DNA from: Thiohalocapsa sp963704155
GTDB lineage: Bacteria; Pseudomonadota; Gammaproteobacteria; Chromatiales; Chromatiaceae
NCBI GenBank assembly: GCA_963704155.1
Contig: CAVPHF010000005.1
Location: 116,530 to 180,529, forward strand
DNA length: 64,000 bases
Reading direction: 5' to 3'
Part shown: in pieces, positions 1 to 6,150 of the stretch
Layout: every line of letters begins with the position of its first letter
Position numbering within the stretch: the first letter of the stretch is position 1
Notes under the pieces: model-generated
Seen by the model: only the letters and a program-made list of their open reading frames with translations
Databases searched by the model: none
Told to the model about the DNA's origin: nothing
Position numbers and translations under genes: made by a program

Positions 1-106
1 CGAACTCGGCGAGGAAGCTGGCACCGAGTCCCGGGCGCTTTGATTCATAGTAGGCGATGGCCTCCAAGTACTCAGATTCCGCTGCCGGGTGAAAGTAATA
101 GCTCAT
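1..106 (-). CDS. ParE/RelE-type toxin, 5' part only (cut by window edge)
   Basis: The minus strand encodes the first 35 residues of a ParE-like toxin (MSYYFHPAAESEYLEAIAYY and onward), nearly identical to the complete copy at 3872-4219. The ATG at 106 overlaps the TGA of the upstream antitoxin by four bases (ATGA), typical of co-translated toxin-antitoxin pairs. ParE-family toxins act on gyrase or on translating ribosomes; which applies here cannot be told from sequence. The rest lies outside the window. Confidence 0.75.
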   Translation of the reverse strand, partial: MSYYFHPAAESEYLEAIAYYESKRPGLGASFLAEF

Positions 107-327
107 CTGAGAAGAGCTAAGGCCTTCCGCCTCACTTCCTCCGCTGGGACCGGCTGGACAAGTCCCTCGTCGAGGTCGCGAGCCCTACGAGAAGCCTCGG
201 TCAGCCAATCCGCTGCAATGTCGGCCTCAGCCGACGATTCCAGGCTCAATAGGAGTTTTTGGGCGAGCTTTGCCCGTTCGTCCTCGGTCAAATGCATGGC
301 TTCACGTTCTATCTCGTGTAGGTTCAT
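103..327 (-). CDS. RelB/StbD-type antitoxin ('addiction module component' family)
   Basis: A 74-residue acidic, helical protein beginning MNLHEIEREAMHLTEDERAK. It matches small antitoxins annotated as putative addiction module components, in which an N-terminal helical region precedes a tail that wraps the ParE/RelE toxin. It precedes and overlaps the toxin gene by ATGA. A second copy at 4216-4440 differs at only a few positions. Function is inferred from family and pairing. Confidence 0.8.
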   Translation of the reverse strand: MNLHEIEREAMHLTEDERAKLAQKLLLSLESSAEADIAADWLTEASRRARDLDEGLVQPVPAEEVRRKALALLR

Positions 328-386
328 GTTTGGTCACCGTGTAACCGAGCGGGAATCGGGTCAGATCTATACGGAGAAAAAAGTAG

Positions 387-432
387 AAAAGGGGCCAGTA
401 GAAAGGGTCAAGAAAAGGGGCCAGGCTCAATT
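387..432 (+). repeat. RAYT-linked repeat, two adjacent copies (one partial)
   Basis: AAAAGGGGCCAG occurs at 387-398, and a fuller copy, AAAAGGGGCCAGGCTCAATT, occupies 413-432, just downstream of the VapC stop codon at 442. It belongs to the same family as the copies flanking the transposase gene at 1238. Confidence 0.75.
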
Positions 433-441
433 ATCCCGTCT

Positions 442-837
442 TCAAACCTCCCAAACCTGAACGACTGGGGCAATGCCTGCCTCCCTGGCCGCCTTGCAGA
501 AGTCCAGGTCGAATGTGTGCATCACCGTGGAACCACAGGCCGCCAGATGCAGCGCATCCGCGAAGTCGGCGCCCTGCGCATACCAATCGACCGCTTGACC
601 GACGGCGTCCGCTGTCTCAACGACAGTATTCTCGGTCTCCAGTAACGCGCGAAAGAAAGCCAGCAGCTCGCTCCGCGACTTGTTGTAGCGGGATCTCAGC
701 ACCCACTCGGTTTCCAGCAACACCGTGCGCGAGAGAAACACGGTATGCTCGGCCATCAACCGGCGTGCGACGGCGACCTGCTCTGCATTGTCGACGACGA
801 GTGCGCGCACCAGCAGGTTGGTATCGAAGGCAATCAT
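442..837 (-). CDS. VapC-type PIN-domain ribonuclease toxin
   Basis: A 131-residue PIN-domain protein. Conserved acidic metal ligands can be seen: the N-terminal MIAFDTN (D5), a central Glu in LLETEW, and Asp residues in FADALHLA and FDLDF. PIN toxins of the VapC family cleave RNA (often initiator tRNA or rRNA) when released from VapB. The ATG at 837 was chosen because it overlaps the TGA of the upstream antitoxin as ATGA, although the frame stays open 18 codons further. It is paired with the AbrB-like gene 834-1109. The intact acidic residues suggest an active enzyme. Confidence 0.85.
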   Translation of the reverse strand: MIAFDTNLLVRALVVDNAEQVAVARRLMAEHTVFLSRTVLLETEWVLRSRYNKSRSELLAFFRALLETENTVVETADAVGQAVDWYAQGADFADALHLAACGSTVMHTFDLDFCKAAREAGIAPVVQVWEV

Positions 838-1109
838 CGGTGGCGTGACTCGGATTGCTCCCAGTCGGCGCGGTAGTCGACCGGTTTGCACAGGTCCGCG
901 GTGGAGAGCGGGGGGCCGTCATGCTTGAGCATGCCAATCAGGTCCTCCAGTCGGCGACTGGCCTTTTGCGGGGTCGCTTTGATGGTGACACCGGAGCTGG
1001 TTGCGATCAGCGTGAGCTGGGTGCCCTCGGTCCAATGGAGTTCGTCGCGAATCTCCTTGGGGATGACGACTTGTCCCTTGCTCGACAGCTTGATGGTGGC
1101 GATGGTCAT
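834..1109 (-). CDS. VapB-type antitoxin with AbrB/MazE (SpoVT-AbrB) DNA-binding domain
   Basis: A 91-residue protein whose first 45 residues form a swapped-hairpin AbrB domain (KLSSKGQVVIPKEIRDEL). The C-terminal half (LIGMLKHDGPPLSTADL region) is the usual toxin-wrapping tail. Proteins of this kind neutralise a PIN toxin and repress their own operon by binding an operator upstream of about 1110. It overlaps the toxin gene by four bases. The assignment is secure at family level. Confidence 0.88.
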   Translation of the reverse strand: MTIATIKLSSKGQVVIPKEIRDELHWTEGTQLTLIATSSGVTIKATPQKASRRLEDLIGMLKHDGPPLSTADLCKPVDYRADWEQSESRHR

Positions 1110-1188
1110 TGGTCGTCCTGTGTGGTAAGACGAAGAGTAAGAGAAAGTGTCCGGCCACTGCCCGGTTAAATCAAGCAGAAGAAGGGGA

Positions 1189-1213
1189 AAAAAGGGGCCA
1201 GGCTCAATTTCTG
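1189..1213 (+). repeat. RAYT-linked repeat directly upstream of the transposase gene
   Basis: AAAAAGGGGCCAGGCTCAAT followed by TTCTG lies 25 bases before the RAYT start codon, in the same orientation as the gene. Its position and its recurrence at 2017, 2059, 2728, 2845 and 3782 make it the probable substrate repeat of this transposase. Confidence 0.8.
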
Positions 1214-1237
1214 CTCAAATTCTGCTAGGCTTGCCCC

Positions 1238-2170
1238 ATGCCCCGCCGGACACGCATCCACATCGACGGCCTGCCGCTGCATATCGTCCAGCGGGGCCAC
1301 AACCGCGCGGCTTGCTTTTTCGATGATCAAGACCGACTCGCCTACCTCGGCTGGCTGCACGAGGCCCTGACGCGCGAGCGCTGCCGCCTGCACGCCTATG
1401 TCTTGATGACCAACCATGTCCACCTGCTGCTCACGCCCGAGCAGGCCGAGCGCGTGCCGCAGGTGCTGATCTCGGTCGGCCGCCGGTATGTGCAGTATGT
1501 CAACCATGCCTACGGGCGCACGGGCACCCTATGGGACGGCCGCTACAAGTCCTCGCTGGTGCAGGCCGAAACCTATCTGCTGCTGTGCCAGCGCTACATC
1601 GAGCTCAACCCCGTGCGTGCCGGCATGGTGGCCGACCCCGGCCATTACCGCTGGTCCAGCTACCGCGCCAACGCACTCGGCGAGCCGGACGCGCTGTTGA
1701 CGGCCCACCCGCTCTACCTCGCCCTCGGCGCCGATGACGACACGCGGCGCACCGCGTATCGCGAGCTCTTCCGTAGCGCCCTCGACGACAAACCCCTCGC
1801 CGATCTGCGCCTCGCCCTGAACCAGGATCAACCCATCGGTAACGACCGGTTCTATCGGGAGGTTGAAGTGATGACCGGCCAGCGGCGGGAGTTGCGCAAA
1901 CGCGGTAGGCCACGGAAGCGGGATGAGAACCTATCCGCCGATGGTTCGGGGCAGCAGTCCTTGGGCAAGCCGCCGGCGGTCTACGAGATCGAGCTGCGCG
2001 AGCGCATGGTGCGCGTGGGGCCAGGCTCAATTTCTAAAAAAGGGCCGGCAAAGGGGGGAAAGGGGCCAGGCTCTATTTCTGCTCCATTTTCAGCTGCGCA
2101 GTGGAATCTCAAGTCTCGTCGTCGGCATCGTTCAATCCTCAAGCGGCCGGGCGATGTCTTCGGCGCGTAA
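1238..2170 (+). CDS. REP-associated tyrosine transposase (RAYT, Y1/HUH family)
   Basis: A 310-residue protein with the N-terminal signature MPRRTRIHIDGLPLHIVQRG and the HUH motif NHVHLLL (His60, His62). The YVQYVNHAYGRTGTLWDGRY segment (84-105) and a WSSYRANA motif follow, as in single-stranded-DNA transposases related to IS200/IS605 that act on REP palindromes. The family normally moves or multiplies short repeats, and such repeats flank this gene on both sides. The last 60 residues are odd: after RERMVRV the frame runs through two copies of the repeat, each translated as GPGSIS, so the native C-terminus has probably been overwritten. Catalytic residues are intact. Confidence 0.9.
   Translation: MPRRTRIHIDGLPLHIVQRGHNRAACFFDDQDRLAYLGWLHEALTRERCRLHAYVLMTNHVHLLLTPEQAERVPQVLISVGRRYVQYVNHAYGRTGTLWDGRYKSSLVQAETYLLLCQRYIELNPVRAGMVADPGHYRWSSYRANALGEPDALLTAHPLYLALGADDDTRRTAYRELFRSALDDKPLADLRLALNQDQPIGNDRFYREVEVMTGQRRELRKRGRPRKRDENLSADGSGQQSLGKPPAVYEIELRERMVRVGPGSISKKGPAKGGKGPGSISAPFSAAQWNLKSRRRHRSILKRPGDVFGA
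2017..2083 (+). repeat. Two RAYT-linked repeat copies inside the 3' end of the transposase gene
   Basis: GGGGCCAGGCTCAATTTCT at 2017-2035 and a variant reading AAAGGGGCCAGGCTCTATTT at 2059-2078 lie within the transposase reading frame, both in plus orientation. They encode the unusual GPGSIS repeats of the protein tail. Confidence 0.8.
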
Positions 2171-2279
2171 GGCGGCACGCCGGCGGGGCTGGGCTGCATC
2201 TGCGCCAACCGTCGCGGGGCTGTCGTTGCGATAGAAATATGGTGATGATGAACTGTAGCCAGTAGGCTACACGTCGGCC

Positions 2280-2345
2280 GGCGGAGATAAGCGTAGTCAA
2301 GCGAAAGACATCAAGACAGCTTTGCGCCTTGCGAGAAATCTTTAG
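2280..2345 (+). pseudogene. Stump of a HigB-like (HI1419-type) toxin gene
   Basis: The 66 bases before the antitoxin gene encode GGDKRSQAKDIKTALRLARN plus a final Leu and a stop. This matches the conserved C-terminus of the small HI1419-type toxins that precede HI1420-type antitoxins. An in-frame TAG at 2256 and the end of the transposase gene at 2170 lie just upstream, so only the tail of the toxin survives. The eight-base gap to the antitoxin start is the normal spacing of such operons. Confidence 0.65.
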
Positions 2346-2353
2346 GTAGCCGA

Positions 2354-2701
2354 ATGAATACGACGATCACCACGCCCTACGATGTTGCAGACCATCTGCG
2401 CACACCAGAAGAAATGGCCGTCTATCTTGATGCTTGCATCGAAGAAGCAGATGGCGACGCCGCTTTTATCGCCAAAGCCCTAGGCGATATTGCCCGCGCG
2501 AAGGGCATGGCTCAGGTTGCACGCGATGCGGGCTTATCGCGGGAAAGCCTTTACCGGGCGCTTTCCGGGGAAAGAGCCCCTGGCTTCGATACCGTGCTTA
2601 AGGTCCTGGGGGCACTCGGTTTGAAGCTCCATGCCGAGGTCTCAGACGTCCCGATAGGAGCCGAAAAGGCGCCTCCGGGGAAAGCGGCCAGGCTCGTTTA
2701 G
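2354..2701 (+). CDS. HigA-like antitoxin (HI1420 family, helix-turn-helix), toxin partner lost
   Basis: A 115-residue protein. Residues 8-40 (DVADHLRTPEEMAVYLDACI) and the helix-turn-helix AQVARDAGLSRESLYRALSG match addiction-module antidote proteins of the HI1420 type, which bind DNA and neutralise a small RelE-like toxin. Here the toxin survives only as a stump upstream (2280-2345). The C-terminus is also altered: the last codons (PPGKAARLV) are supplied by a degenerate copy of the local repeat, so the stop codon is repeat-derived. It may persist as an orphan regulator or anti-toxin; this is inference. Confidence 0.8.
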   Translation: MNTTITTPYDVADHLRTPEEMAVYLDACIEEADGDAAFIAKALGDIARAKGMAQVARDAGLSRESLYRALSGERAPGFDTVLKVLGALGLKLHAEVSDVPIGAEKAPPGKAARLV

Positions 2702-2747
2702 CAAAAAGAAAGAAGGGAAAAGAGGGGAAAGGGGCTCAATTTCTGCC
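2677..2747 (+). repeat. RAYT-linked repeat, two degenerate copies
   Basis: A degenerate copy (GGGGAAAGCGGCCAGGCTCG, about 2679-2698) supplies the last codons of the HigA-like gene, and AAAGGGGCTCAATTTCTGCC follows at 2728-2747. Both are in plus orientation. Confidence 0.65.
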
Positions 2748-2844
2748 TAGATCGACTCGCTAAGCCCGGTTGGCCAAGCGAGATGTGCAGTGCGGTCTAC
2801 TTGCCTCTCACGCCAAAGCAAACCGGGCGTGGAATTAATTGGGG

Positions 2845-2870
2845 AAAAGGTGCCTGGCTCAATTGCTGCC
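2845..2870 (+). repeat. RAYT-linked repeat upstream of the truncated transposase
   Basis: AAAAGGTGCCTGGCTCAATT followed by GCTGCC precedes the RAYT fragment by about a dozen bases, reproducing the repeat-gene arrangement seen at 1189-1238. Confidence 0.7.
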
Positions 2871-2881
2871 AGGCTTGCCGC

Positions 2882-3007
2882 ATGCCTCGCCGAACACGCA
2901 TCCACATTGACGGTGAGCCACGGCGTATCGTTCAGCGGTGCGACAGCCGAGCGTCCTGCTTCTTCGACAGTAAAGGCGCCGATTTGCGAACGAGCTGCCC
3001 GGGCTAA
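2882..3007 (+). pseudogene. RAYT transposase, N-terminal fragment
   Basis: An open frame of 41 codons starts MPRRTRIHIDGEPRRIVQRC and is clearly homologous to the first 30 residues of the intact RAYT at 1238. It then diverges and stops where the convergent HepT gene ends (3018). The HUH motif and all catalytic residues are missing, so it is a dead copy. About 130 bases of shared gene sequence plus the upstream repeat indicate that repeat and gene start once moved or duplicated together. Confidence 0.75.
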
Positions 3008-3017
3008 GGCATGGAGG

Positions 3018-3371
3018 CTAGCCCTCGTCATGATTCTCTGCCAAGCTTGCCCTTATCGCCCGCAGCAGCTCGGGCAAGCTGCTCCGGGCTGCCTGCCAGA
3101 CGATTACATCGTCCACCCGCGCATAGCCGTGGATGAGCACGTTCCGGAACGCGATGGCTTTGGCCGCCTCTGGCAATGCTTGGACGAGATCGGGCGCCTG
3201 CTTGTCGAGTTGAGTCAGCGCCTCGCCCAAGATCTCGAACTGGCGTTCGACGGCGGAGCGCAGGACCTCGTCGGCGAGGAATTCGTCGAACGTCTTTCCG
3301 GCCAGAAAGCGCTCTATGGCTTCGCCGCTGGACTTGGCGTCCCAAAGTAGGGCGCGAGGATCACGTGCCAT
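3018..3371 (-). CDS. hepT: HepT-type RNase toxin (DUF86/HEPN)
   Basis: A 117-residue helical HEPN protein. The catalytic motif R-x4-H-x-Y is present as RNVLIHGY (about residues 84-91). HepT toxins cleave RNA and are held inactive by the partner MntA, a nucleotidyltransferase that AMPylates a Tyr near this motif. The gene overlaps the 3' end of mntA (3361-3672) by 11 bases, consistent with translational coupling. Both catalytic residues and the modifiable Tyr are present, so the module looks functional. Confidence 0.88.
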   Translation of the reverse strand: MARDPRALLWDAKSSGEAIERFLAGKTFDEFLADEVLRSAVERQFEILGEALTQLDKQAPDLVQALPEAAKAIAFRNVLIHGYARVDDVIVWQAARSSLPELLRAIRASLAENHDEG

Positions 3372-3672
3372 GCAGAAGCTCCCGACTGCGATCTATGGAC
3401 GCACGCACGTAGGGGTTGCGCACTGCGTGGACGGAGACAAGGTCGACTTCCCGGTCGAGCAGGTGCGACAGGGCGTCCCGCAAATCGAAATAGGCATCGA
3501 ACATGCCCATGGCCGGGTCCGGTTCAAACTCCACAAGGAAGTCGACGTCGCTGGTGGAGGTATCGAAGTCATAGCCGCGGGCAGCCGAGCCGAACACCTC
3601 AAGTCGCCGGACGTGGAAACGCCGGCACAGCTCGGAGATTTGCGCGCGCTTCTGTGCGATGGACGGGTGCAT
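3361..3672 (-). CDS. mntA: MntA-type nucleotidyltransferase antitoxin
   Basis: A 103-residue minimal nucleotidyltransferase. The GSx-D-x-D signature is visible as GSAARGYDFDTSTSDVDFLV with the metal-binding Asp pair, followed by a third acidic residue in REVDLVSV. MntA proteins AMPylate and silence HepT toxins. ATG at 3672 is preferred; a TTG nine codons upstream (3699) is possible. It forms an overlapping operon with hepT. Short repeat sequence and no gene lie upstream as far as the ParE gene at 3872. Confidence 0.87.
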   Translation of the reverse strand: MHPSIAQKRAQISELCRRFHVRRLEVFGSAARGYDFDTSTSDVDFLVEFEPDPAMGMFDAYFDLRDALSHLLDREVDLVSVHAVRNPYVRASIDRSRELLHGT

Positions 3673-3781
3673 CTGGTTCCAAGGGGGGCGTAGCTGCAAC
3701 TCGACTTACTAAATCCTGAATCCTAAAGCATAACGCGGTGCCGGTCTCTCGGCACCGCGCTATGAAGTGACGATCGGGGAG

Positions 3782-3841
3782 AAAAGGGGCCAGGGAAAAG
3801 GGGCTCAATTTCTGCTCGGGGAATCCGGGGTCTAGAATCGA
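3782..3841 (+). repeat. RAYT-linked repeats with a second core variant (GGTCTAGAATCG)
   Basis: AAAAGGGGCCAGG at 3782-3794 runs into AAAAGGGGCTCAATTTCTGC at 3796-3815. Shortly after, GGGTCTAGAATCGACGGG (about 3828-3845) appears; the same TCTAGAATCG core recurs at 6191 and 6243, the latter preceded by GAGCCAGG. This links the two repeat variants. Confidence 0.65.
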
Positions 3842-3871
3842 CGGGTTAACATCGAAGTCATGTCTAATGGC

Positions 3872-4219
3872 TTACAGCCATTCAGCCTTTCGATTCTGGA
3901 CCCGCACGACGTTCGTGCGGCTGTCAAAGCCTGCCGAGCGCCAGTATTGCGGCCGACGGCGGTGATGCGCCGCCCCCAATACCTGCACAGATTCGGCAGC
4001 CTCCCGATACAAAACCGTATAAGGAAACCTCTCCAGGCGCTTGCGCCTGACATCCGGCGGTTTCTCTACCGGGTTCCTGTGCGGTGTCGCAAGAACCGCA
4101 CCGATTGCGGTCTCGAACTCGGCGAGGAAGCTGGCACCAAGTCCCGGGCGCTTTGATTCATAGTAGGCGATGGCCTCCAAGTACTCAGATTCCGCTGCCG
4201 GGTGAAAGTAATTGCTCAT
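3872..4219 (-). CDS. ParE/RelE-type toxin
   Basis: A 115-residue toxin beginning MSNYFHPAAESEYLEAIAYY. It has the ParE-family pattern: a first helix rich in E/Y, a second helix GASFLAEFETAIG, and strand RRKRLERFPYTVLYRE followed by VLGAAHHRRRPQYWR. The final 20 residues after HHRRRPQYW are longer than usual and may come from flanking DNA. The ATG at 4219 overlaps the antitoxin TGA as ATGA. It is the complete version of the fragment at the window start. Confidence 0.85.
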   Translation of the reverse strand: MSNYFHPAAESEYLEAIAYYESKRPGLGASFLAEFETAIGAVLATPHRNPVEKPPDVRRKRLERFPYTVLYREAAESVQVLGAAHHRRRPQYWRSAGFDSRTNVVRVQNRKAEWL

Positions 4220-4489
4220 CTGAGAAGAGCTAAGGCCTTCCGCCTCACTTCCTCCGCTGGGACCGGCTGGACAAGTCCCTCGTCGAGGTCGCGAGCCCTG
4301 CGAGACGCCTCGGTCAGCCAATCCGCTGCAATGTCGGCCTCAGCCGACGATTCCAGGGTCAATAGGAGTTTTTGGGCGAGCTTTGCCCGTGCGTCCTCGG
4401 TCAAATGCATGGCTTCACGTTCTATCTCGTGTAGGTTCATGTTTGGTCACCGAGCAATCGAGCGGGCATCGGGTCAGATCGATAGGGAG
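4114..4489. repeat. Right copy of the 376-bp direct repeat
   Basis: It duplicates 1-376 with a fixed offset of 4113, including the toxin 5' end, the antitoxin and its upstream region. Recombination between the two copies would delete or duplicate the intervening VapBC, RAYT, HigA and HepT/MntA genes as a unit. Confidence 0.9.
4216..4440 (-). CDS. RelB/StbD-type antitoxin, second copy
   Basis: A 74-residue protein nearly identical to the one at 103-327 (for example DARAKLAQKLLLTLESS here against DERAKLAQKLLLSLESS there). It overlaps the ParE gene downstream by ATGA. Unlike the first copy, it is itself overlapped at its start by the end of a UPF0175 gene (4437-4440), making a three-gene coupled string. 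Operator sites would therefore have to lie inside or upstream of the UPF0175 gene. Confidence 0.82.
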   Translation of the reverse strand: MNLHEIEREAMHLTEDARAKLAQKLLLTLESSAEADIAADWLTEASRRARDLDEGLVQPVPAEEVRRKALALLR

Positions 4490-4853
4490 TCGCGGGGTCT
4501 TGCATTGCAACACCCTCAGATAGGGCAACGCCGGGTTGGGGGCGAGGTATTGTCAACCAGGCGAGAGGCAGGGGCGCTCGTTTTCCAGGCGTCGGCTCGC
4601 CGGCATCATGACCGAGTTCCCTTGCGAGACTATCGGCATCGAGTACGAAGACGTCTGCCCCTTCTTTGGCAAGGGTGCGGATGAAGTCGCGGCGTTTCAG
4701 ACCTGCTACATCCGCGGCTCGCTCCTGGGACATCAAGCCCCGTTCGTACCAATGGATTGCTGCCGCAAGCTTCATCTCCCGGCCCAGCTCGGCCGGTGAT
4801 TGGCGCAGGGCGGATAAAACAGAGTCTGGAATGGAAAGTGACAAAGTTGCCAT
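4437..4853 (-). CDS. UPF0175-family antitoxin with extended C-terminus
   Basis: A 138-residue protein starting MATLSLSIPDSVLSALRQSP. The first ~90 residues are a typical UPF0175 domain (LGREMKLAAAIHWYERGLMS, then a helix-turn-helix-like ERAADVAGLKRRDFIRTLAK and DVFVLDADSLARELGHD). Family members are DNA-binding antitoxins normally paired with a PIN-like DUF3368 toxin, which is absent here. The last ~45 residues look like translated intergenic DNA, and the frame happens to end ATGA-overlapped with the RelB-like gene. ATG at 4853 is chosen because the family consensus starts there. Confidence 0.78.
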   Translation of the reverse strand: MATLSLSIPDSVLSALRQSPAELGREMKLAAAIHWYERGLMSQERAADVAGLKRRDFIRTLAKEGADVFVLDADSLARELGHDAGEPTPGKRAPLPLAWLTIPRPQPGVALSEGVAMQDPATPYRSDPMPARLLGDQT

Positions 4854-4982
4854 GGGAGCGTGCTGCTGGACCAATAAAAAGTGTGCATCTTCCGGCGCTC
4901 CAGCGCTCGGGAGGGTAGGGGTGCGACGGAGTCTGTTCTCGCAAATCTCCAGCCGGCGCACGATGCGCTCGACTCGAACGCG

Positions 4983-5111
4983 TTAGGCGTCATAGCTCCC
5001 GTGCTGCGCGACGAAGTCGCCGTACCTATCAGCTAAGTCTCGGCGCAGACTGGCAGGGGTGATTTCCAGTTTCGTGAGTCTCGACCCGTCCCAGACGTTC
5101 GGCCAGCTCAT
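4983..5111 (-). CDS. Small unidentified ORF, probably a gene fragment
   Basis: A 42-residue frame beginning MSWPNVWDGSRLTKLEITPA has protein-like composition, but I do not recognise the family. It lies upstream of the UPF0175 gene on the same strand. No convincing Shine-Dalgarno sequence precedes its ATG, and a copy of the local repeat starts ten bases upstream (5121-5147). The likeliest reading is the remnant of a larger gene cut by repeat insertion. Confidence 0.35.
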   Translation of the reverse strand: MSWPNVWDGSRLTKLEITPASLRRDLADRYGDFVAQHGSYDA

Positions 5112-5120
5112 CTTGACCAG

Positions 5121-5147
5121 GGGGAAAGGGCTAGACTCGAATGGCGC
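5121..5147 (+). repeat. RAYT-linked repeat, variant ending TCGAATGGCGC
   Basis: GGGGAAAGGGCTAGACTCGA followed by ATGGCGC lies just beyond the DUF5615 stop codon. The same tail (CTCGAATGGCGC) is found after GGGGCCAGG at 5777-5797, showing a third variant of the repeat end. Confidence 0.6.
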
Positions 5148-5159
5148 GCTGACGCCCAC

Positions 5160-5480
5160 TCACTGGATCTGGAGGTCCTGATAATCGCCGGCAGACATGG
5201 CATCGACAGCCTGCGCGATGTCTGTCGCTCGTTGTCGTATGCGGGGCCAGCTCGTCGTGGACAACACAAGAATCGCTAGATGTCGGCCGGTCAGCACCTG
5301 CTGATGCTTCAGGTTGCGGTCCGTCGTGATCAACAGATCGAAGCCGACGGCCTGCGCCCGGTCCAGCAACTCGCGGTCGGTGAGCGTTGCCCATCTCAGC
5401 TCGGCGGCGGTCTTGATGCTGTGGTCGGCAAGATGGCGACGCAGGGGGACGGGCACGCCCTGATCGAACAAGATCCGCAC
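5160..5480 (-). CDS. DUF5615 PIN-like toxin
   Basis: A 106-residue PIN-like protein of the DUF5615 family: N-terminal RILFDQGVPVPLRRHL carrying the first acidic residue, then LRWATLTDRELLDRAQAVGFDLLITTDRNL carrying the second acidic cluster. DUF5615 proteins are predicted nuclease toxins encoded after DUF433 antitoxins. The start is a GTG at 5480. It lies 16 bases downstream of the DUF433 gene on the same strand, so the pair is complete; activity is inferred from family. Confidence 0.82.
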   Translation of the reverse strand: MRILFDQGVPVPLRRHLADHSIKTAAELRWATLTDRELLDRAQAVGFDLLITTDRNLKHQQVLTGRHLAILVLSTTSWPRIRQRATDIAQAVDAMSAGDYQDLQIQ

Positions 5481-5496
5481 GGCGAAAGCCGTATGA

Positions 5497-5715
5497 CTAA
5501 GCCGCTTCCAGGGAACGCGCTGCGTGTTCTAACACGGCGCGGGCTTGTTCCAGCGTCACACCCGGAAACCACTCGACGAAATCGCTGACGTGGGCCCCGT
5601 CTTCCAAGTTCTCGAACAGCGCGGCCACCGGCACACGGGTTCCGCGGAATACCCATGCACCGCTGGCCCGCGCGGGGTCGCGCTCTACGGCCGAACATGT
5701 AGACCAGTCGATCAT
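5497..5715 (-). CDS. DUF433 antitoxin
   Basis: A 72-residue protein with the DUF433 core: an N-terminal VERDPARASGAWVFRGTRVP strand-turn segment and a helical FVEWFPGVTLEQARAVLEHA helix-turn-helix-like segment. DUF433 proteins act as antitoxins and autorepressors for DUF5615 toxins; the partner follows directly. Compare the decayed version of this same pair type at 43319-43942. Confidence 0.85.
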   Translation of the reverse strand: MIDWSTCSAVERDPARASGAWVFRGTRVPVAALFENLEDGAHVSDFVEWFPGVTLEQARAVLEHAARSLEAA

Positions 5716-5772
5716 TACCGAATGCTACCGTCAGCTTGTCCTGTTGCCAAGCAAGAGCAACGGCGAAGGAGG

Positions 5773-5798
5773 AAAAGGGGCCAGGCTCGAATGGCGCT
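5773..5798 (+). repeat. RAYT-linked repeat, variant ending TCGAATGGCGC
   Basis: AAAAGGGGCCAGGCTCGAAT followed by GGCGC sits about 60 bases upstream of the DUF433 start. Together with the copy at 5121 it brackets the DUF433/DUF5615 module, both in plus orientation. Confidence 0.7.
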
Positions 5799-5850
5799 AA
5801 CTTAGGCGGATTTCATCGACAAACCATGCGCTTGGCGGCGTTGAGCCGGG

Positions 5851-6138
5851 CTACTTTTGCTTCGTCAGGTGGCCGTTCAGCCGCACCTCCTCGCGTGCCT
5901 CAGCCCGAGGCTTGGTCATCAAGGGATAAGTGTTGTTGCGTCGCTTGCGCTGGCGCGGCTCGAGGCGCCCCGGTCTGAGGCCGACGCGCGGCTCGGCGAT
6001 GAGCAGCAGCAATCCTTGGATGACCACGCCGTCGTGGCTGGCGCCGCCGCGCGCATGCCAACTAATCCAGACCTGTACCGTGTGTTTGAAGCTGAGCTGA
6101 CGCGGCACCTGCTCGGCCAGCAGGGCGGCTTGGGCCAT
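5851..6138 (-). pseudogene. IS4-family transposase, C-terminal remnant
   Basis: The minus strand encodes 95 residues with the C-terminal hallmarks of IS4-type transposases: a helix AALLAEQVPRQLSFKHTVQV, the stretch GLRPGRLEPRQRKRRN, and the tail YPLMTKPRAEAREEVRLNGH. The catalytic DDE residues and everything N-terminal are missing, and no terminal inverted repeat was found. It is a dead fragment inside the TA-rich region. Confidence 0.7.
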
Positions 6139-6150
6139 CAGCAGCCGCGC

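Larger units (their letters stand above)
1..376. repeat. Left copy of a 376-bp direct repeat carrying a relB/parE-type module
   Basis: This stretch is nearly identical, with a constant offset of 4113, to 4114-4489. It covers the 5' end of a ParE-type toxin, the whole antitoxin gene and about 50 bases upstream of it. A handful of substitutions are visible; no gap is needed until about position 376, where similarity stops abruptly. The window starts inside the copy, so its left end is not seen. Confidence 0.9.
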
